Positions 18,307-28,472 of a DNA stretch of 64,000 nt are shown piece by piece. Below the pieces are notes generated by a model, which did no database searches, was not told the origin of the DNA, and saw only the letters and a program-made list of their open reading frames with translations. The stretch covers positions 199,892 to 263,891 of the forward strand of contig NZ_JAMOZL010000009.1 of NCBI RefSeq assembly GCF_023667495.1, in the 5' to 3' direction. Each line of letters starts with the position of its first letter. Position 1 is the stretch's first letter. The translations under genes and the position numbers were made by a program. Source of the stretch: Dyadobacter sp. MSC1_007. Its GTDB lineage: Bacteria > Bacteroidota > Bacteroidia > Cytophagales > Spirosomataceae.

Positions 18307-19859
18307 ATGCCTATGTTAAGATACTTTTGAGTTCGACTTATGATTAAACTTTTAATTCTTTCTCGCTCATCTTTTTCCAAACCTATATAATACATGCTGA
18401 CGATTGAAAATAGAACACTTAATAGCATAGACAGAAATGAGTAAATGATATGTTTAGGCAATGCAAAACTAATGATAAAGGAAGGTACACCAGAAGACAG
18501 AATTACTAAGGAAACAGGTATGACTACCTTATGATAAAAAGGTCTTAGAGGGAATCCAAGTAATGACTTAACAATAAACAGACGAACCACAAACATAACT
18601 AAATTGGCAATTATCGCAACTAGAAAAACTGAGTAAGCAGTCGCTCCCGCCTTCAACACCAACCACGACGCTACAAAAATTCCAATTTGTATAGACCCAA
18701 GTATTAATTCATAATTTTTCATTTTACCTGGCGCTCTTGCTGCGGTAGCCAAGGGTAAACTTATTGAACTTATCAATACGTCAACTAATGCTAAACGCGT
18801 AAATAATGCTGCCTCCAGTGGCGGGTTCTTTAGCCATAAATTTAATATTGCATTCATCTCTATAAATAAAGGCAAGGCAAAAATCCACATTAAGGAGAAC
18901 GTAATTTTGGAGCCACGAGATATTAGGGAGAACATTTCACCCTTATCATCCGCTGCATAAGACTTAATTATTGGGGGATAAAGCCCCATATTGAAATTAT
19001 TTGAAAAGAGATTAATTTGGCTAGTAATATTGATTGCTATCGCCCTAGCTGCGACCACAACTGGATTAAATAGCTGATTCAAAAGAATGGTAACGGCTTG
19101 GTTACGTCCAACTGTTGTGAGTTGACCAAACAGCGTCCAACCTGTGAATCCGATAATTTCTTTAAACAAATTATTATCCCAGTAAAATTGTCGAAACTGG
19201 CATTCATTATACTTTCGAGTGCAAATTAAAATATACATACCAGCATTAAGCGCCGAAACCGCGAAAACTAAGATTCCATATAATTCCAACTTATCCCCGG
19301 GCAAAAAGTCGAGCAAAAAGACTACAGTCAATTTTAAAATTGTTTCAACTATTGACACATATGCATATATATGCATATCCTCATGTGCAACAATAATAGC
19401 CATAAATGGCGTTGTCAGAATCGTTGAGATAAAAGTCAAGACGGAATAATGAAATATCTGTCGTGCTGATTCAAATCTTTCAAGCGGTACTTCTAAGCGT
19501 TCGTTCACAAACCACAATCCAGCGGTTTCGAGCAATATCAATGAGATGGCAGCAATTAGACCATAAATAATCCAATTAACACTGAAAATTCTTTTTAACT
19601 TATCGAAATCCTTTTGTCCGATAGCGAATGAGAAAAAACGTTGAGTGGCCGATGCCATTGTACTGCTAAGGAATGCGAAAAATGAAACAATTCCACCTAT
19701 GACATTGTAAATTCCGTAGTCTTCAACACCTAAAACATTCAATATTACGCGAACAGTATATAAACTAACTACCAGAGTCAGCAACTGTCGGATATAAAGC
19801 ATTAATGTGTTCTTAGCTATTCTTTTATTATTTGATTGTGGCAGAGAGTCTTCACCCAT
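18303..19859 (-). CDS. Polysaccharide repeat-unit flippase (Wzx-like)
   Basis: 518 residues with about 14 hydrophobic segments, starting with NTLMLYIRQLLTLVVSLYTV and LGVEDYGIYNVIGG, the typical opening of the MATE/MVF-type polysaccharide transporters. It would move the undecaprenyl-linked repeat unit across the inner membrane for polymerisation by the Wzy-like protein. It follows gmd by 78 bases and is coupled by ATGA overlap to the SDR gene. Confidence 0.9.
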   Translation of the reverse strand: MGEDSLPQSNNKRIAKNTLMLYIRQLLTLVVSLYTVRVILNVLGVEDYGIYNVIGGIVSFFAFLSSTMASATQRFFSFAIGQKDFDKLKRIFSVNWIIYGLIAAISLILLETAGLWFVNERLEVPLERFESARQIFHYSVLTFISTILTTPFMAIIVAHEDMHIYAYVSIVETILKLTVVFLLDFLPGDKLELYGILVFAVSALNAGMYILICTRKYNECQFRQFYWDNNLFKEIIGFTGWTLFGQLTTVGRNQAVTILLNQLFNPVVVAARAIAINITSQINLFSNNFNMGLYPPIIKSYAADDKGEMFSLISRGSKITFSLMWIFALPLFIEMNAILNLWLKNPPLEAALFTRLALVDVLISSISLPLATAARAPGKMKNYELILGSIQIGIFVASWLVLKAGATAYSVFLVAIIANLVMFVVRLFIVKSLLGFPLRPFYHKVVIPVSLVILSSGVPSFIISFALPKHIIYSFLSMLLSVLFSIVSMYYIGLEKDERERIKSLIISRTQKYLNIGI

Positions 19860-19937
19860 GTTATTCTCCTAATTTTTAATAATTTTCATTGCTTATTCCT
19901 TTGAATAATAGAAAGAATTGTGTGAAGACCGGACTGG

Positions 19938-21080
19938 CTATTCGAAGTAATTCAGGACCCCGAATCCTTCTTTCAATAACAACTGATCTTTTTGGAATAA
20001 ACGCAAATCAGAAGTTGCCATATCTTCAATCAGCATATCGAGTGTATGCTTAGGTTTCCAGCCCAGTTTTTCGTCGCACTTTCCGGGATTTCCGATTAGC
20101 AGATCCACTTCGGTTGGACGGTAGTATCTTGGATCAATTTTCAAGACAGTAGTTCCTAACTTCAAGTGCTCACCGTTAGCAATTCCGAGTTCGGCAATAC
20201 GGGCTGTGTCAACTGCGGATATAGTACCTACTTCGTTTTCTTCTACGCCAGTGAATGTCAATTCAATACCAAGAAAAGCGAATGTTTTGCGTATGAATTC
20301 ACGAACGCGTGTAGTTACACCAGTTGCGATCACGAAATCTTCCGAAACTTCCTGCTGCAAAATCAAATACATCGCCTCCACGTAGTCTTTCGCATGTCCC
20401 CAGTCACGTTGCGAATCAATATTACCCATATATAGACAATCCTGTAATCCCAAGACTATTTTAGCAGCTGCTCTTGTAATCTTCCGTGTTACGAATGTTT
20501 CTCCGCGCAATGGAGACTCGTGGTTAAACAGAATTCCATTAGACGCAAACATTCCGTAGGCCTCTCTGTAATTTACTGTAATCCAGTACGCGTACATTTT
20601 TGCAACCGCATAAGGAGAACGAGGGTAGAAAGGAGTCTTTTCCGATTGTGGAACCTGCTGAACTAATCCGTATAGCTCTGAGGTTGAAGCTTGGTAGATT
20701 TTGGTTTTTTTGGTTAGTCCCAAAAGTCGTACTGCCTCAAGAATACGAAGAGTTCCTATACCATCTGCGTTAGCAGTGTATTCGGGCATTTCAAAACTTA
20801 CCTGTACGTGGCTCATAGCTGCAAGATTGTAAATCTCATCAGGCTGAACCTCCTGTATAATTCTTGTAAGGTTCATTGAGTCCGTCAAATCGCCATAATG
20901 CAGAATAAACTTTGGATCATTAACGTGTGGATCCTCGTATAGATGGTCTATGCGATCTGTGTTAAAAAGCGAGCTTCTGCGTTTAAGACCGTGAACGGTA
21001 TAACCTTTGCTAAGTAAAAGTTCTGAGAGATAAGCCCCATCTTGGCCCGTTACCCCTGTAATCAATGCTGTTTTTGCCAT
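19938..21080 (-). CDS. gmd: GDP-mannose 4,6-dehydratase
   Basis: 380 residues, full length. [20 protein letters not shown] binds [14 protein letters not shown] holds the catalytic Thr/Ser and Glu, [15 protein letters not shown] the Tyr-x3-Lys, and [15 protein letters not shown] the family-specific loop. It makes GDP-4-keto-6-deoxymannose, the substrate of the Fcl protein encoded two genes upstream. Together they supply GDP-L-fucose. Confidence 0.95.
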   Translation of the reverse strand: MAKTALITGVTGQDGAYLSELLLSKGYTVHGLKRRSSLFNTDRIDHLYEDPHVNDPKFILHYGDLTDSMNLTRIIQEVQPDEIYNLAAMSHVQVSFEMPEYTANADGIGTLRILEAVRLLGLTKKTKIYQASTSELYGLVQQVPQSEKTPFYPRSPYAVAKMYAYWITVNYREAYGMFASNGILFNHESPLRGETFVTRKITRAAAKIVLGLQDCLYMGNIDSQRDWGHAKDYVEAMYLILQQEVSEDFVIATGVTTRVREFIRKTFAFLGIELTFTGVEENEVGTISAVDTARIAELGIANGEHLKLGTTVLKIDPRYYRPTEVDLLIGNPGKCDEKLGWKPKHTLDMLIEDMATSDLRLFQKDQLLLKEGFGVLNYFE

Positions 21081-21131
21081 TATTTATAAGATTTAGACAT
21101 GAAATTTTTGTTGACATGGAGCAATGAATTG

Positions 21132-22133
21132 CTATCTTAATCCGAGCCGTTTCGCATTGTTAATACCAAATATATTTTCAAAAATGATAATGCTTACATA
21201 ACTCGCTATAAGTGTTGCTAAGACCAAGAACATCTGCTGAGAAATGTACTTAAATAGTGAATCAATTTCAATTTTGGATATCAGTTTTGTGAAAAATATA
21301 ATATAAAATGTATGGATAAAGAATATCCCAAATGACCGCTCGCCAATTTTCACAAGAATGCTGTTACTACTTAGTGGAAACCGAAGTACAGTCAAAATGA
21401 TTGCTATTAAAATTAACGTGTATGCTATAGAACCAAATGTTAATTGAGAGCTACTGAAGGGTGGTGACCCCATATACTCTAGCAATAAATACGCTTCGCC
21501 AATAGATAACGCTAAGACAAACAACAAGGTGAATATTAGAAGAACAAGGCTTGAAGAATCTAAAAATGTCTCCTTTTTCTTTGCATACATTCCCAAAAAA
21601 TAGAATATAAACCAGCCGGGAAATAGTTTGCCATAGAACGATACAAAGTTGCTAGAGTAGATAGTTAACAACAAGTATATAGGTGTTATGGCAAGAAGAA
21701 TAATATTCCATTTTTGAGAATTTAATTCTAAAATGTTGTTGACAAGCGGCGAAATTATTACAAGCTGCACCAAAACTATGATAAAATACAGTTGATAATC
21801 ACCCGAAAGTAAGGCAACAATTATTTTGCTGATGGTATAATCAACACCCCTAATTGAATGGAAAAGAATAGTGGCAACTGACCAAATTAAATACGGAATT
21901 AACAGTCTTGGAAGGCGTTGTTTATAGTAAGTCCATAGTCCAAGGCCTGCTTGGTCGGTTTTATTAAAATAGCCAGATAGAAAAATGAAAATGCCCACAG
22001 GAAAATTTATCACTTTACGAAAGGCAAGCCAGTAGTCGAAAGTGTCGTTCTCTATATTTCCAGGTGGTAAATGAATTAGTATCACTGCCACAATGCAGAG
22101 TGCCCTTAATTCTTGAAATGCTAGTATTTTCAT
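21132..22133 (-). CDS. Acyltransferase family 3 membrane protein
   Basis: 333 residues with about ten membrane segments. The N-terminal ELRALCIVAVILIHL is the acyltransferase-3 signature with the conserved histidine and arginine region, followed by FPVGIFIFLSGYF and LPRLLIPYLIW. These proteins add acetyl or other acyl groups to sugars. Lying between gmd and fcl, it probably O-acetylates the polymer or its lipid-linked unit at the inner membrane. Confidence 0.8.
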   Translation of the reverse strand: MKILAFQELRALCIVAVILIHLPPGNIENDTFDYWLAFRKVINFPVGIFIFLSGYFNKTDQAGLGLWTYYKQRLPRLLIPYLIWSVATILFHSIRGVDYTISKIIVALLSGDYQLYFIIVLVQLVIISPLVNNILELNSQKWNIILLAITPIYLLLTIYSSNFVSFYGKLFPGWFIFYFLGMYAKKKETFLDSSSLVLLIFTLLFVLALSIGEAYLLLEYMGSPPFSSSQLTFGSIAYTLILIAIILTVLRFPLSSNSILVKIGERSFGIFFIHTFYIIFFTKLISKIEIDSLFKYISQQMFLVLATLIASYVSIIIFENIFGINNAKRLGLR

Positions 22134-22263
22134 TTATCTAATTTGGGGAAAAACTTAACTTTTGTTTCTCAATACGGGCTAGTGTTATTATTAGATAATC
22201 TTATACTGAATTTGTTTCATTATAAATTTGCAGGGGAAGCCATATCAAGTGACTTTCTATGTT

Positions 22264-23205
22264 CTAAATCGCGTACACTTCTTGGTTACTTAAATAGTCT
22301 TCGTAAGCCATTATAATTCCCTCCGGCAATTCAATGGTGTGCTTCCATCCCAGTGCATGCAATCTGGATACATCCATAAGCTTACGAGGAGTGCCATCTG
22401 GTTTCGAAGTGTCCCATCTTATCTCCCCATTGTAGCCAATGGTATTCGCGACCATTTCGGTCAACTCCCTAATAGACAGATCTTTTCCAGTTCCAACGTT
22501 GACCAACTCTCTGCCATTATAGGTTTTCATGAGATACAGACATGCAGCTGCCAGATCGTCCGCAAAAAGGAATTCCCGTTTGGGTGAGCCGGTTCCCCAC
22601 GCCTCAACAAAAGGTCTATTTTCTTTTTTTGCTTCATGAAATTTACGAATCAAGGCTGGAAGAACATGTGAATTTTTAAGATTGTAATTGTCCCCGTAAC
22701 CATACAGATTAGTTGGCATCACACTGATGAAGTTACAGCCATATTGATCAAAATAAGATTCACAGAGTTTAATACCGGCAATTTTTGCAATGGCATACGG
22801 TTCATTAGTTTCTTCCAGCAGACCTGTTAGCAAGTAGTCCTCACGTAAAGGTTGCGGGGCTAACTTAGGATATATGCAGGACGAGCCAAGAAACATCAGC
22901 TTACTTACCTTGTGTGTATACGCCTGATGAATAATGTTTGCTTCAATCATCAGGTTTTCATATATAAAATCTGCCCGGTAAGTATTATTTGCGACGATAC
23001 CACCTACTTTGGCTGCTGCTAAAAAAACGTAGTTAGGTTTTTCTTCGTCAAAAAAATTGGCAACGGCGTCCTGATTCCTCAAATCAAGTTCAGATGAGGT
23101 TCTGGTTATAAGGTTACTATAACCTTCTCTGTTAAGGGCTCTGTGTATGGCAGATCCAACCATTCCACGATGACCAGCTATATATATTTTAGATTCTTTT
23201 TCCAT
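22264..23205 (-). CDS. fcl: GDP-L-fucose synthase
   Basis: 313 residues, full length. [15 protein letters not shown] is the NADP-binding motif; [18 protein letters not shown] and [15 protein letters not shown] contain the catalytic Ser, Tyr and Lys of the epimerase/reductase; [17 protein letters not shown] is highly conserved in Fcl. It converts the Gmd product to GDP-L-fucose. It is the first gene after the long gap behind wzc. Confidence 0.95.
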   Translation of the reverse strand: MEKESKIYIAGHRGMVGSAIHRALNREGYSNLITRTSSELDLRNQDAVANFFDEEKPNYVFLAAAKVGGIVANNTYRADFIYENLMIEANIIHQAYTHKVSKLMFLGSSCIYPKLAPQPLREDYLLTGLLEETNEPYAIAKIAGIKLCESYFDQYGCNFISVMPTNLYGYGDNYNLKNSHVLPALIRKFHEAKKENRPFVEAWGTGSPKREFLFADDLAAACLYLMKTYNGRELVNVGTGKDLSIRELTEMVANTIGYNGEIRWDTSKPDGTPRKLMDVSRLHALGWKHTIELPEGIIMAYEDYLSNQEVYAI

Positions 23206-23897
23206 TTTGAGCTTCCAACAATCAGTTGTTTAAAACCATCCAAAATCAGACGTAAAATTTTTATTATCAATGAAGGACTATTCTACTTCTCTTATTTGAG
23301 CGGGTAATGGCCGACAGCAGCTACAAATCAATTTGCCAATCCGGGCTTCTCAATTCCAGGTGCTTGTATATCTTCTTTACATCTCGAGAACTCCACGTTG
23401 CCAATACCAAGCAAGTTAAGGTCTGCTATTCTTTTTAGAATGTTAGCTCAAAAACTGACTTGCCGTCAAACATTAGAATATAATGTTTGGGCATTGATTT
23501 GCGGGAGACATGCCATGGGTGGCTTCCCACCCCACCAAACAAGATAACGTAGAAAACGTTAGGCACTGCGATTTAACTTAAATCTCTATCCGAAAATCGA
23601 ATTTGTAAGAAGCCAACTCTGAATATCAATCCTTTGCAAGACAGGGAGAGAAGTAAAAGATCCAATCTCCACGAGTAAAATGCCTAACGACAGAAAATCA
23701 TGATAGATAGTTAAGTTTCGCTAAATAGCCGTGCTAGATTGGAACAGTTCGGCAAAAGGAGGTTGCGGACTTTAACATAGCCAGCCGGAACGACTGAATA
23801 ACTGTTAACAATGGATTTTTCATAAATATTTCGTTGAGTATAAAACATAATAAAACTGTAAATTCTATTGAAGCACTTGTTAACTATGCTGTGCCAA
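23206..23897. other. Hairpin-rich 0.7-kb gap between export and sugar modules
   Basis: No intact gene is seen. Several perfect inverted repeats lie close together: AAACATTA/TAATGTTT at 23468-23488, GGGTGG/CCACCC at 23517-23532, TAACGT/ACGTTA at 23545-23561, and CGTTAGGCA (23557-23565) with TGCCTAACG (23681-23689) about 115 bases apart. On the minus strand a short frame near 23330-23430 reads WSSRDVKKIYKHLELRSP and ends in a stop; it may be the tail of a decayed gene. A structured leader RNA or a degraded mobile element are both possible. Confidence 0.45.
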
Positions 23898-26285
23898 TCA
23901 ACTTTTACCGACGAGTTTTTTTAACCTGCTTCCAACGGTAACTGACTTGTTGTCAGTTTCGTCGGAATAATAGCCATAGCCGTATCCACCGTATCCATAA
24001 CCATATCCATAGCCTGCACCGTAATTTACACCATTGAAAACTACCGAAAGGTTAGTAAAGCGACGGGCACGATGAAGGTCTCCAATCCTCCGAAGATGAT
24101 CAAGAATGGTATAATTAAATCGTACGATGTATAGCGATGCATCAACGTGGTCTGCGATTAGAGCTGAGTCCGTTACCAAGCCATAAGGGGGAGAGTCGAT
24201 CAAGATGTAGTCGTATTTTTCCCGCATTTCCGCAATTAGCTGAGGCAATTTGCCGTTGGCCAAAAGTTCTGAGGGATTGGGCGGGATTGGTCCGCTTGTT
24301 AATACCTCAAATTTAGGATGCACCCCTGTTGACTGAATAAAATCTTCAGCATGTCCTTGTCCTATCAAACAATTTGAAGCTCCTACTTTATTCGGTATTC
24401 CTAACCTGTCATGTAAAGTTGGTTTACGTAAATCGAGCCCGATAAGGAGCACTCGCTTATCTGCATAAGCAAGACTAGCCGCTAAATTTATACTGACAAA
24501 ACTTTTACCTTCCCCACCAATAGACGATGTGAACATAATTACACGACAATTACCATCGCCCAAATACTGCAGGTTCGTTCTGAGAGCTCTAAATTGCTCG
24601 GCCACAGCGCTACGGCTAGTCATTTTAATTATCGATTCATCTCCTGGGGTTCCATTAACAATAGTTTTCATTTGACCAATTTCTCCCAAAACAGAAACTC
24701 GGGTTGCTTTTTCAATCTCTTCGCGCCTTTGAACGGTATTGTTAAGCAATAAGAGAAGATTAATTAGAACGAGAGGAATAGCTAATCCGGTTACTCCTGC
24801 ACCCAGCCAAATTAGAGACCTTTTTGGTTTTATCGGCTTAAAACTAGATATCGGAGCATCAATCAAACGGCTGTCAGTCACCGTCGATGCATATGCTAAC
24901 GCCGTTTCTTCGCGTTTTTGAAGTAAATAAAGATATAACTCTTCTTTAATAGATTGCTGCCTTTTTATTCCTACAAACTCACGTTCCTTTTTTGGAATAC
25001 TACGGAGCCCGGTGGAAAAGCGGGTATTAATCCCTTCAAGATTACGCTTTGTAACGGCCATACCCCGCTTAAGGTTTTGAACGTTTTCGCGGATTGACTG
25101 TCTGGTACCTGCAAGCTGGGTATTAATTGTTTGCAGAAGCGGGTTGTTAGGAGATGTGGTTCGAGCATAGCGTTCCCTCTGTAACTCAAGTTCGTTAAAC
25201 TTTGTGAGCAACGAGACCAAAACAGGATCGTCGATCATATAGGTGGCAGGCGCTACCGCGCCTTCGCCGGCGTTTTGAATGTAGTTGTCGACGCTTTCCA
25301 GGATGGAAATTTTGGTGTTAACTTCATTAAGTTTAGAATCATTTTCCTTGATATTTTCCAGGAACAATTGTGATTCTGCACTTATGTCGGTTATGCCTTG
25401 ATTTGTTTTGTAAGATTCGACATCCTTCTCTACATCACCAAGCTCACCAGTAATTAGTCCAAGGCGGTTTTCGATAAATTTCAGTGTATTACTTGCCTCA
25501 CTATTTTTATCACTTAGAGAAGACTGAACATATACATCTAAAAGCTTATTCAATACATCTTTCGACCTTTGAATATCGGTATCCTCGTAGGTGAGCTCCA
25601 AAACCGTACTTTTGACGTTCGGCTGCTCAACAGAAAGCCTCCTTAGCATTTCCTCTGCCAGATTTTTCACCTCGGTGAAATGGATTTTTACGTCTTTATA
25701 CGTTGAGTTCACCCCTTTGGTCACAACAAATGCTCCCCATGCATTGTTAAATCTTTGATTAAACGTAAAAAGTTTATCTTCGTCGTTAAACCGGAAGTGA
25801 GTGCTATCCTCAAAATGAATTATTAACGGTTCCTGGAATCCCAAAGGATTGATTACCTCAGGTTTGATAATAATTGGGCTTGTCTTGTAAAGATTAACGG
25901 TTCTTAATCCGTCATTAGCACTATAAGAAACGTCTAATGTGAGTTCTTTAATGACCTGCTCCATCAGGGTTTGAGACTTGATGATTTCCAGTTCATTTTC
26001 CACTAGTTTATTTCCACCAAACTGACTACTCAGCTCAGATAAAATATCTCCCTGCGAACCGCTAAGACCTTTATTTTCATCCTTAATCAAGATGCTGGTT
26101 TTTGTACTGTAGATTGGCTGAGTAACCTGCAGATAGAAGAACGCGACGGTTAGTGAGAGAAAAAGGAAAATAGGGAAGAGGTACCAATATCTCAGATATC
26201 GGGCTGCATACTCTTTAAGGTTGAAGTCCTGCTCACCTTCTTCAAAAATGTCTTGCTTGGTTCCGTTTGATTGAAAATCTTTCAT
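23898..26285 (-). CDS. Wzc-like polysaccharide co-polymerase and tyrosine autokinase
   Basis: 795 residues. Two membrane segments (about residues 35-60 and 495-520) bracket a periplasmic Wzz domain with coiled-coil. The cytoplasmic kinase has Walker A in SSIGGEGKSFVSINLA, a second Walker motif VLLIGLDLRKPTL and DYILIDSPPYG. The C-terminus is rich in tyrosine and glycine (YGYGYGYGGYGYGYY), the site of autophosphorylation in this family. It controls chain length and export with Wza, whose gene is 34 bases upstream; the PHP phosphatase further upstream would reverse phosphorylation. Confidence 0.93.
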   Translation of the reverse strand: MKDFQSNGTKQDIFEEGEQDFNLKEYAARYLRYWYLFPIFLFLSLTVAFFYLQVTQPIYSTKTSILIKDENKGLSGSQGDILSELSSQFGGNKLVENELEIIKSQTLMEQVIKELTLDVSYSANDGLRTVNLYKTSPIIIKPEVINPLGFQEPLIIHFEDSTHFRFNDEDKLFTFNQRFNNAWGAFVVTKGVNSTYKDVKIHFTEVKNLAEEMLRRLSVEQPNVKSTVLELTYEDTDIQRSKDVLNKLLDVYVQSSLSDKNSEASNTLKFIENRLGLITGELGDVEKDVESYKTNQGITDISAESQLFLENIKENDSKLNEVNTKISILESVDNYIQNAGEGAVAPATYMIDDPVLVSLLTKFNELELQRERYARTTSPNNPLLQTINTQLAGTRQSIRENVQNLKRGMAVTKRNLEGINTRFSTGLRSIPKKEREFVGIKRQQSIKEELYLYLLQKREETALAYASTVTDSRLIDAPISSFKPIKPKRSLIWLGAGVTGLAIPLVLINLLLLLNNTVQRREEIEKATRVSVLGEIGQMKTIVNGTPGDESIIKMTSRSAVAEQFRALRTNLQYLGDGNCRVIMFTSSIGGEGKSFVSINLAASLAYADKRVLLIGLDLRKPTLHDRLGIPNKVGASNCLIGQGHAEDFIQSTGVHPKFEVLTSGPIPPNPSELLANGKLPQLIAEMREKYDYILIDSPPYGLVTDSALIADHVDASLYIVRFNYTILDHLRRIGDLHRARRFTNLSVVFNGVNYGAGYGYGYGYGGYGYGYYSDETDNKSVTVGSRLKKLVGKS

Positions 26286-26319
26286 AAGTTGAGTATGTAG
26301 CCTATAATAAATCTTAAAA

Positions 26320-27144
26320 CTAGCGGGTTAGATTGAGAATGAGAATTCCCAACGTACTGATACCGCCCACAATAGTGACAATCAGAGGCACTGTTCGAAT
26401 ACGACTATCAGTATCTAACATTTTTGCTTTAACAGGTTCAACGTATATTACATCATTTTTGTGAAGGTAATAATATGGAGAGTTGAAAATATCTCGTGAA
26501 GTAAGATCCAGTCGGGCGTACTGTCTTATTCCATTTTCCTCTCTTATAATCATTACATTGCTACGGTTGCCATAAATGGTAAGGTCTCCGGCAAGACTAA
26601 GTACCTCAGGAAGAGTGATTTTCTCATCGGGAATGACGTAAACCGCCGGAACCCTTACCTCACCCAGCACAGAAATCTTGAAATTTAAATTCCTAACAAT
26701 CACACTAGGCTCTTTCAAGAAATTTTGCAATCTTACTCTTAGAGTATCCGCAGCATCCGTTGTTGTGAGTCCTCCTATTTTAACTTTTCCGACTAACGGC
26801 ACCTCAATGTTCCCTTGCGCATCCACAAGATATCCCAATGGTTGCACCTTTGCGCCACCTTGTACGGAGTAGTTCGTACTGGCAGTTGTGAACAAGTTTG
26901 GTGTGTTAAAAACTTCATTAGCCTCTGCACTTAAACTTCCAACAACAATCGATAAAATGTCATTCGATTGAATTTTTGGGATATATTTTTGCGTAATCTC
27001 TTGAGATGAGTAACGCGTAGAATCCCCTTGGAAATATACAATCGTTTTCGGAGAGACACAGGATATAGTTCCTCCAATTATCGCAATTGAGACAATAATT
27101 AGTAAACTGGCAAATTTTGTCAAATGCTTGGGGTACAATTTCAT
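26320..27144 (-). CDS. Wza-like polysaccharide export lipoprotein
   Basis: 274 residues. The N-terminus has a hydrophobic signal ending in GGTISC, a plausible lipobox. A poly-export domain (IQSNDILSIVVGSLS) and a SLBB-type region (ISVLGEVRVPAVYVIPDE) follow, and a C-terminal hydrophobic segment (about residues 252-272) ends the protein, as is common in Bacteroidota. It would form the outer-membrane exit channel with Wzc. A predicted promoter and palindrome lie 168-220 bases upstream. Confidence 0.88.
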   Translation of the reverse strand: MKLYPKHLTKFASLLIIVSIAIIGGTISCVSPKTIVYFQGDSTRYSSQEITQKYIPKIQSNDILSIVVGSLSAEANEVFNTPNLFTTASTNYSVQGGAKVQPLGYLVDAQGNIEVPLVGKVKIGGLTTTDAADTLRVRLQNFLKEPSVIVRNLNFKISVLGEVRVPAVYVIPDEKITLPEVLSLAGDLTIYGNRSNVMIIREENGIRQYARLDLTSRDIFNSPYYYLHKNDVIYVEPVKAKMLDTDSRIRTVPLIVTIVGGISTLGILILNLTR

Positions 27145-27311
27145 AGATAAACGATGAGTAAAAGGTACTTTGTTTTAAATTGTTGATACTAGGTTAGTTG
27201 AAGTATTTATTTGAATGCACGTTGGTGTTTATGGTGGGCCACAACATCTCTAAATTTTAAATAACAACTATTGAACTAGTATGATTGTTTCTTGGTAATG
27301 TACAAGTACGC

Positions 27312-27364
27312 ACTTCGGCGAAGTTTGTGACAAATATAGAATAAATTCAATTACTGTCATCAAA
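27312..27364 (-). promoter_or_regulatory. Predicted wza promoter with palindrome at the start site
   Basis: Read on the minus strand, TTTG (27364-27361) is followed after 22 bases by TATATTTG (27338-27331), matching the Bacteroidota TTTG / TAnnTTTG promoter form. Six bases further comes ACTTCG-G-CGAAGT (27324-27312), a perfect 13-base palindrome at the expected transcription start. The leader to the wza ATG would be about 170-180 bases. Operator or 5' hairpin are both possible. Confidence 0.45.
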
Positions 27365-28097
27365 AATTTATAAGTTTTTCATTCTGAAAGGGATATTTGG
27401 ATACCCAGTTGTTTCGATTACTGCGCTGGATCAACTCTAAATGCTGAATTTTGTGTGCGTCGGTGCCGAGGAATGTGACCAGATTATTTCGCAGAAGCCA
27501 CTCAGCCATCTTGCTGATATTTTCTCCGTAATATCCTGTTAGGGACAAAATGTTCACTTGGAGCTCGCATCCCTGATCGGCTAACTTTTTATAAACAGAT
27601 GGATCCGAATAGAAATATGTATAGCGCTCAGGATGAGCAAGAACAGGCTGGTATCCATTGCTGATTATGGAAAACAGGGTTTCGGAAGTATTCATCAGCG
27701 GGGTGGAATAGGGTAGCTCTACCAAAAGTCTATTACCGGGTAATGTCAGCATTTGCTGACCGGTTGACACCAAATCGTTGAAGTGTTCGTCCAGGAAATA
27801 TTCTGCCGCAGCGTCGATGCGGATTGTTAATCCTGCCTTAGCGCTTGCTTGTCGAACATCTTCTAGCTTTCCTAGAATAATTTCGGGAGTATTTCGATAG
27901 CAGTCCCACATCACGTGAGGGGTCGCTACAATGTGGGTATAGCCGAGTGACTGCATTTTTGCAATCATCGCTACGGATTCTTCTACTGTTTCAACTCCGT
28001 CGTCAATGCCGGGGAGCACATGTGAATGTATGTCGATGCCGATATGGTCCAAACTTACATCCTTACTTTTTTTCTTATCGAATAACCAACTGAGCAT
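27360..28097 (-). CDS. PHP-type tyrosine-protein phosphatase (CpsB/YwqE-like)
   Basis: 245 residues. IDIHSHVLPGIDDGVETVEES near residue 22 and THIVATPHVM near 55 carry the metal-binding histidines of the PHP fold; LAHPERYTYF near 155 and FLGTDAHK near 215 complete the site. Gram-positive relatives dephosphorylate the capsule tyrosine kinase; here it heads the locus, upstream of wza and wzc, so it most likely acts on the Wzc-like kinase. Confidence 0.92.
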   Translation of the reverse strand: MLSWLFDKKKSKDVSLDHIGIDIHSHVLPGIDDGVETVEESVAMIAKMQSLGYTHIVATPHVMWDCYRNTPEIILGKLEDVRQASAKAGLTIRIDAAAEYFLDEHFNDLVSTGQQMLTLPGNRLLVELPYSTPLMNTSETLFSIISNGYQPVLAHPERYTYFYSDPSVYKKLADQGCELQVNILSLTGYYGENISKMAEWLLRNNLVTFLGTDAHKIQHLELIQRSNRNNWVSKYPFQNEKLINF

Positions 28098-28472
28098 ACG
28101 AATTTCGGCCTAAAAACTTGATTTCTCTCGAAAGGTAAGCATTCGAATCGGACAAGCGGTCGGCCGGAATTTTGAGTTTAATGAGACTTCCGACTAAATT
28201 AAGTTAAATACTGCGATGTTCATCAGAAATTGAAGGGAAAATCTCAGATTTAATCCAAAGGTAAAGAATTGTACTATTTTGCTGTATCTGTTTGGTAAAC
28301 ATTTGGATTATTCTATGTGACTCATCTCTATCATCTGTGAATTAATGGCTAAGGGAGATCCCTTTGCCATCTAGCCGGACACGTGAATTAGGCTGTGAGT
28401 GATAAAAGGGAGTTGGTTATGCATCGAGAATTTGAATTATTCTATGGCTGTTTTTGTCCGGACTGACCTCCT
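28098..28472. other. Intergenic region at the left border of the housekeeping segment
   Basis: No gene is seen. On the minus strand TACCTTTG (28263-28256) fits the TAnnTTTG promoter element and could drive the polysaccharide locus, but I see no matching TTTG at the right distance. Base composition changes across this gap, from A/T rich on the left to clearly more G/C rich on the right. Confidence 0.4.

Noticed and set aside
23940-24010. Short DNA repeat near the start of the gap region
   Set aside because: It is the Gly-Tyr codon repeat at the C-terminus of the Wzc-like kinase, a normal feature of the family.
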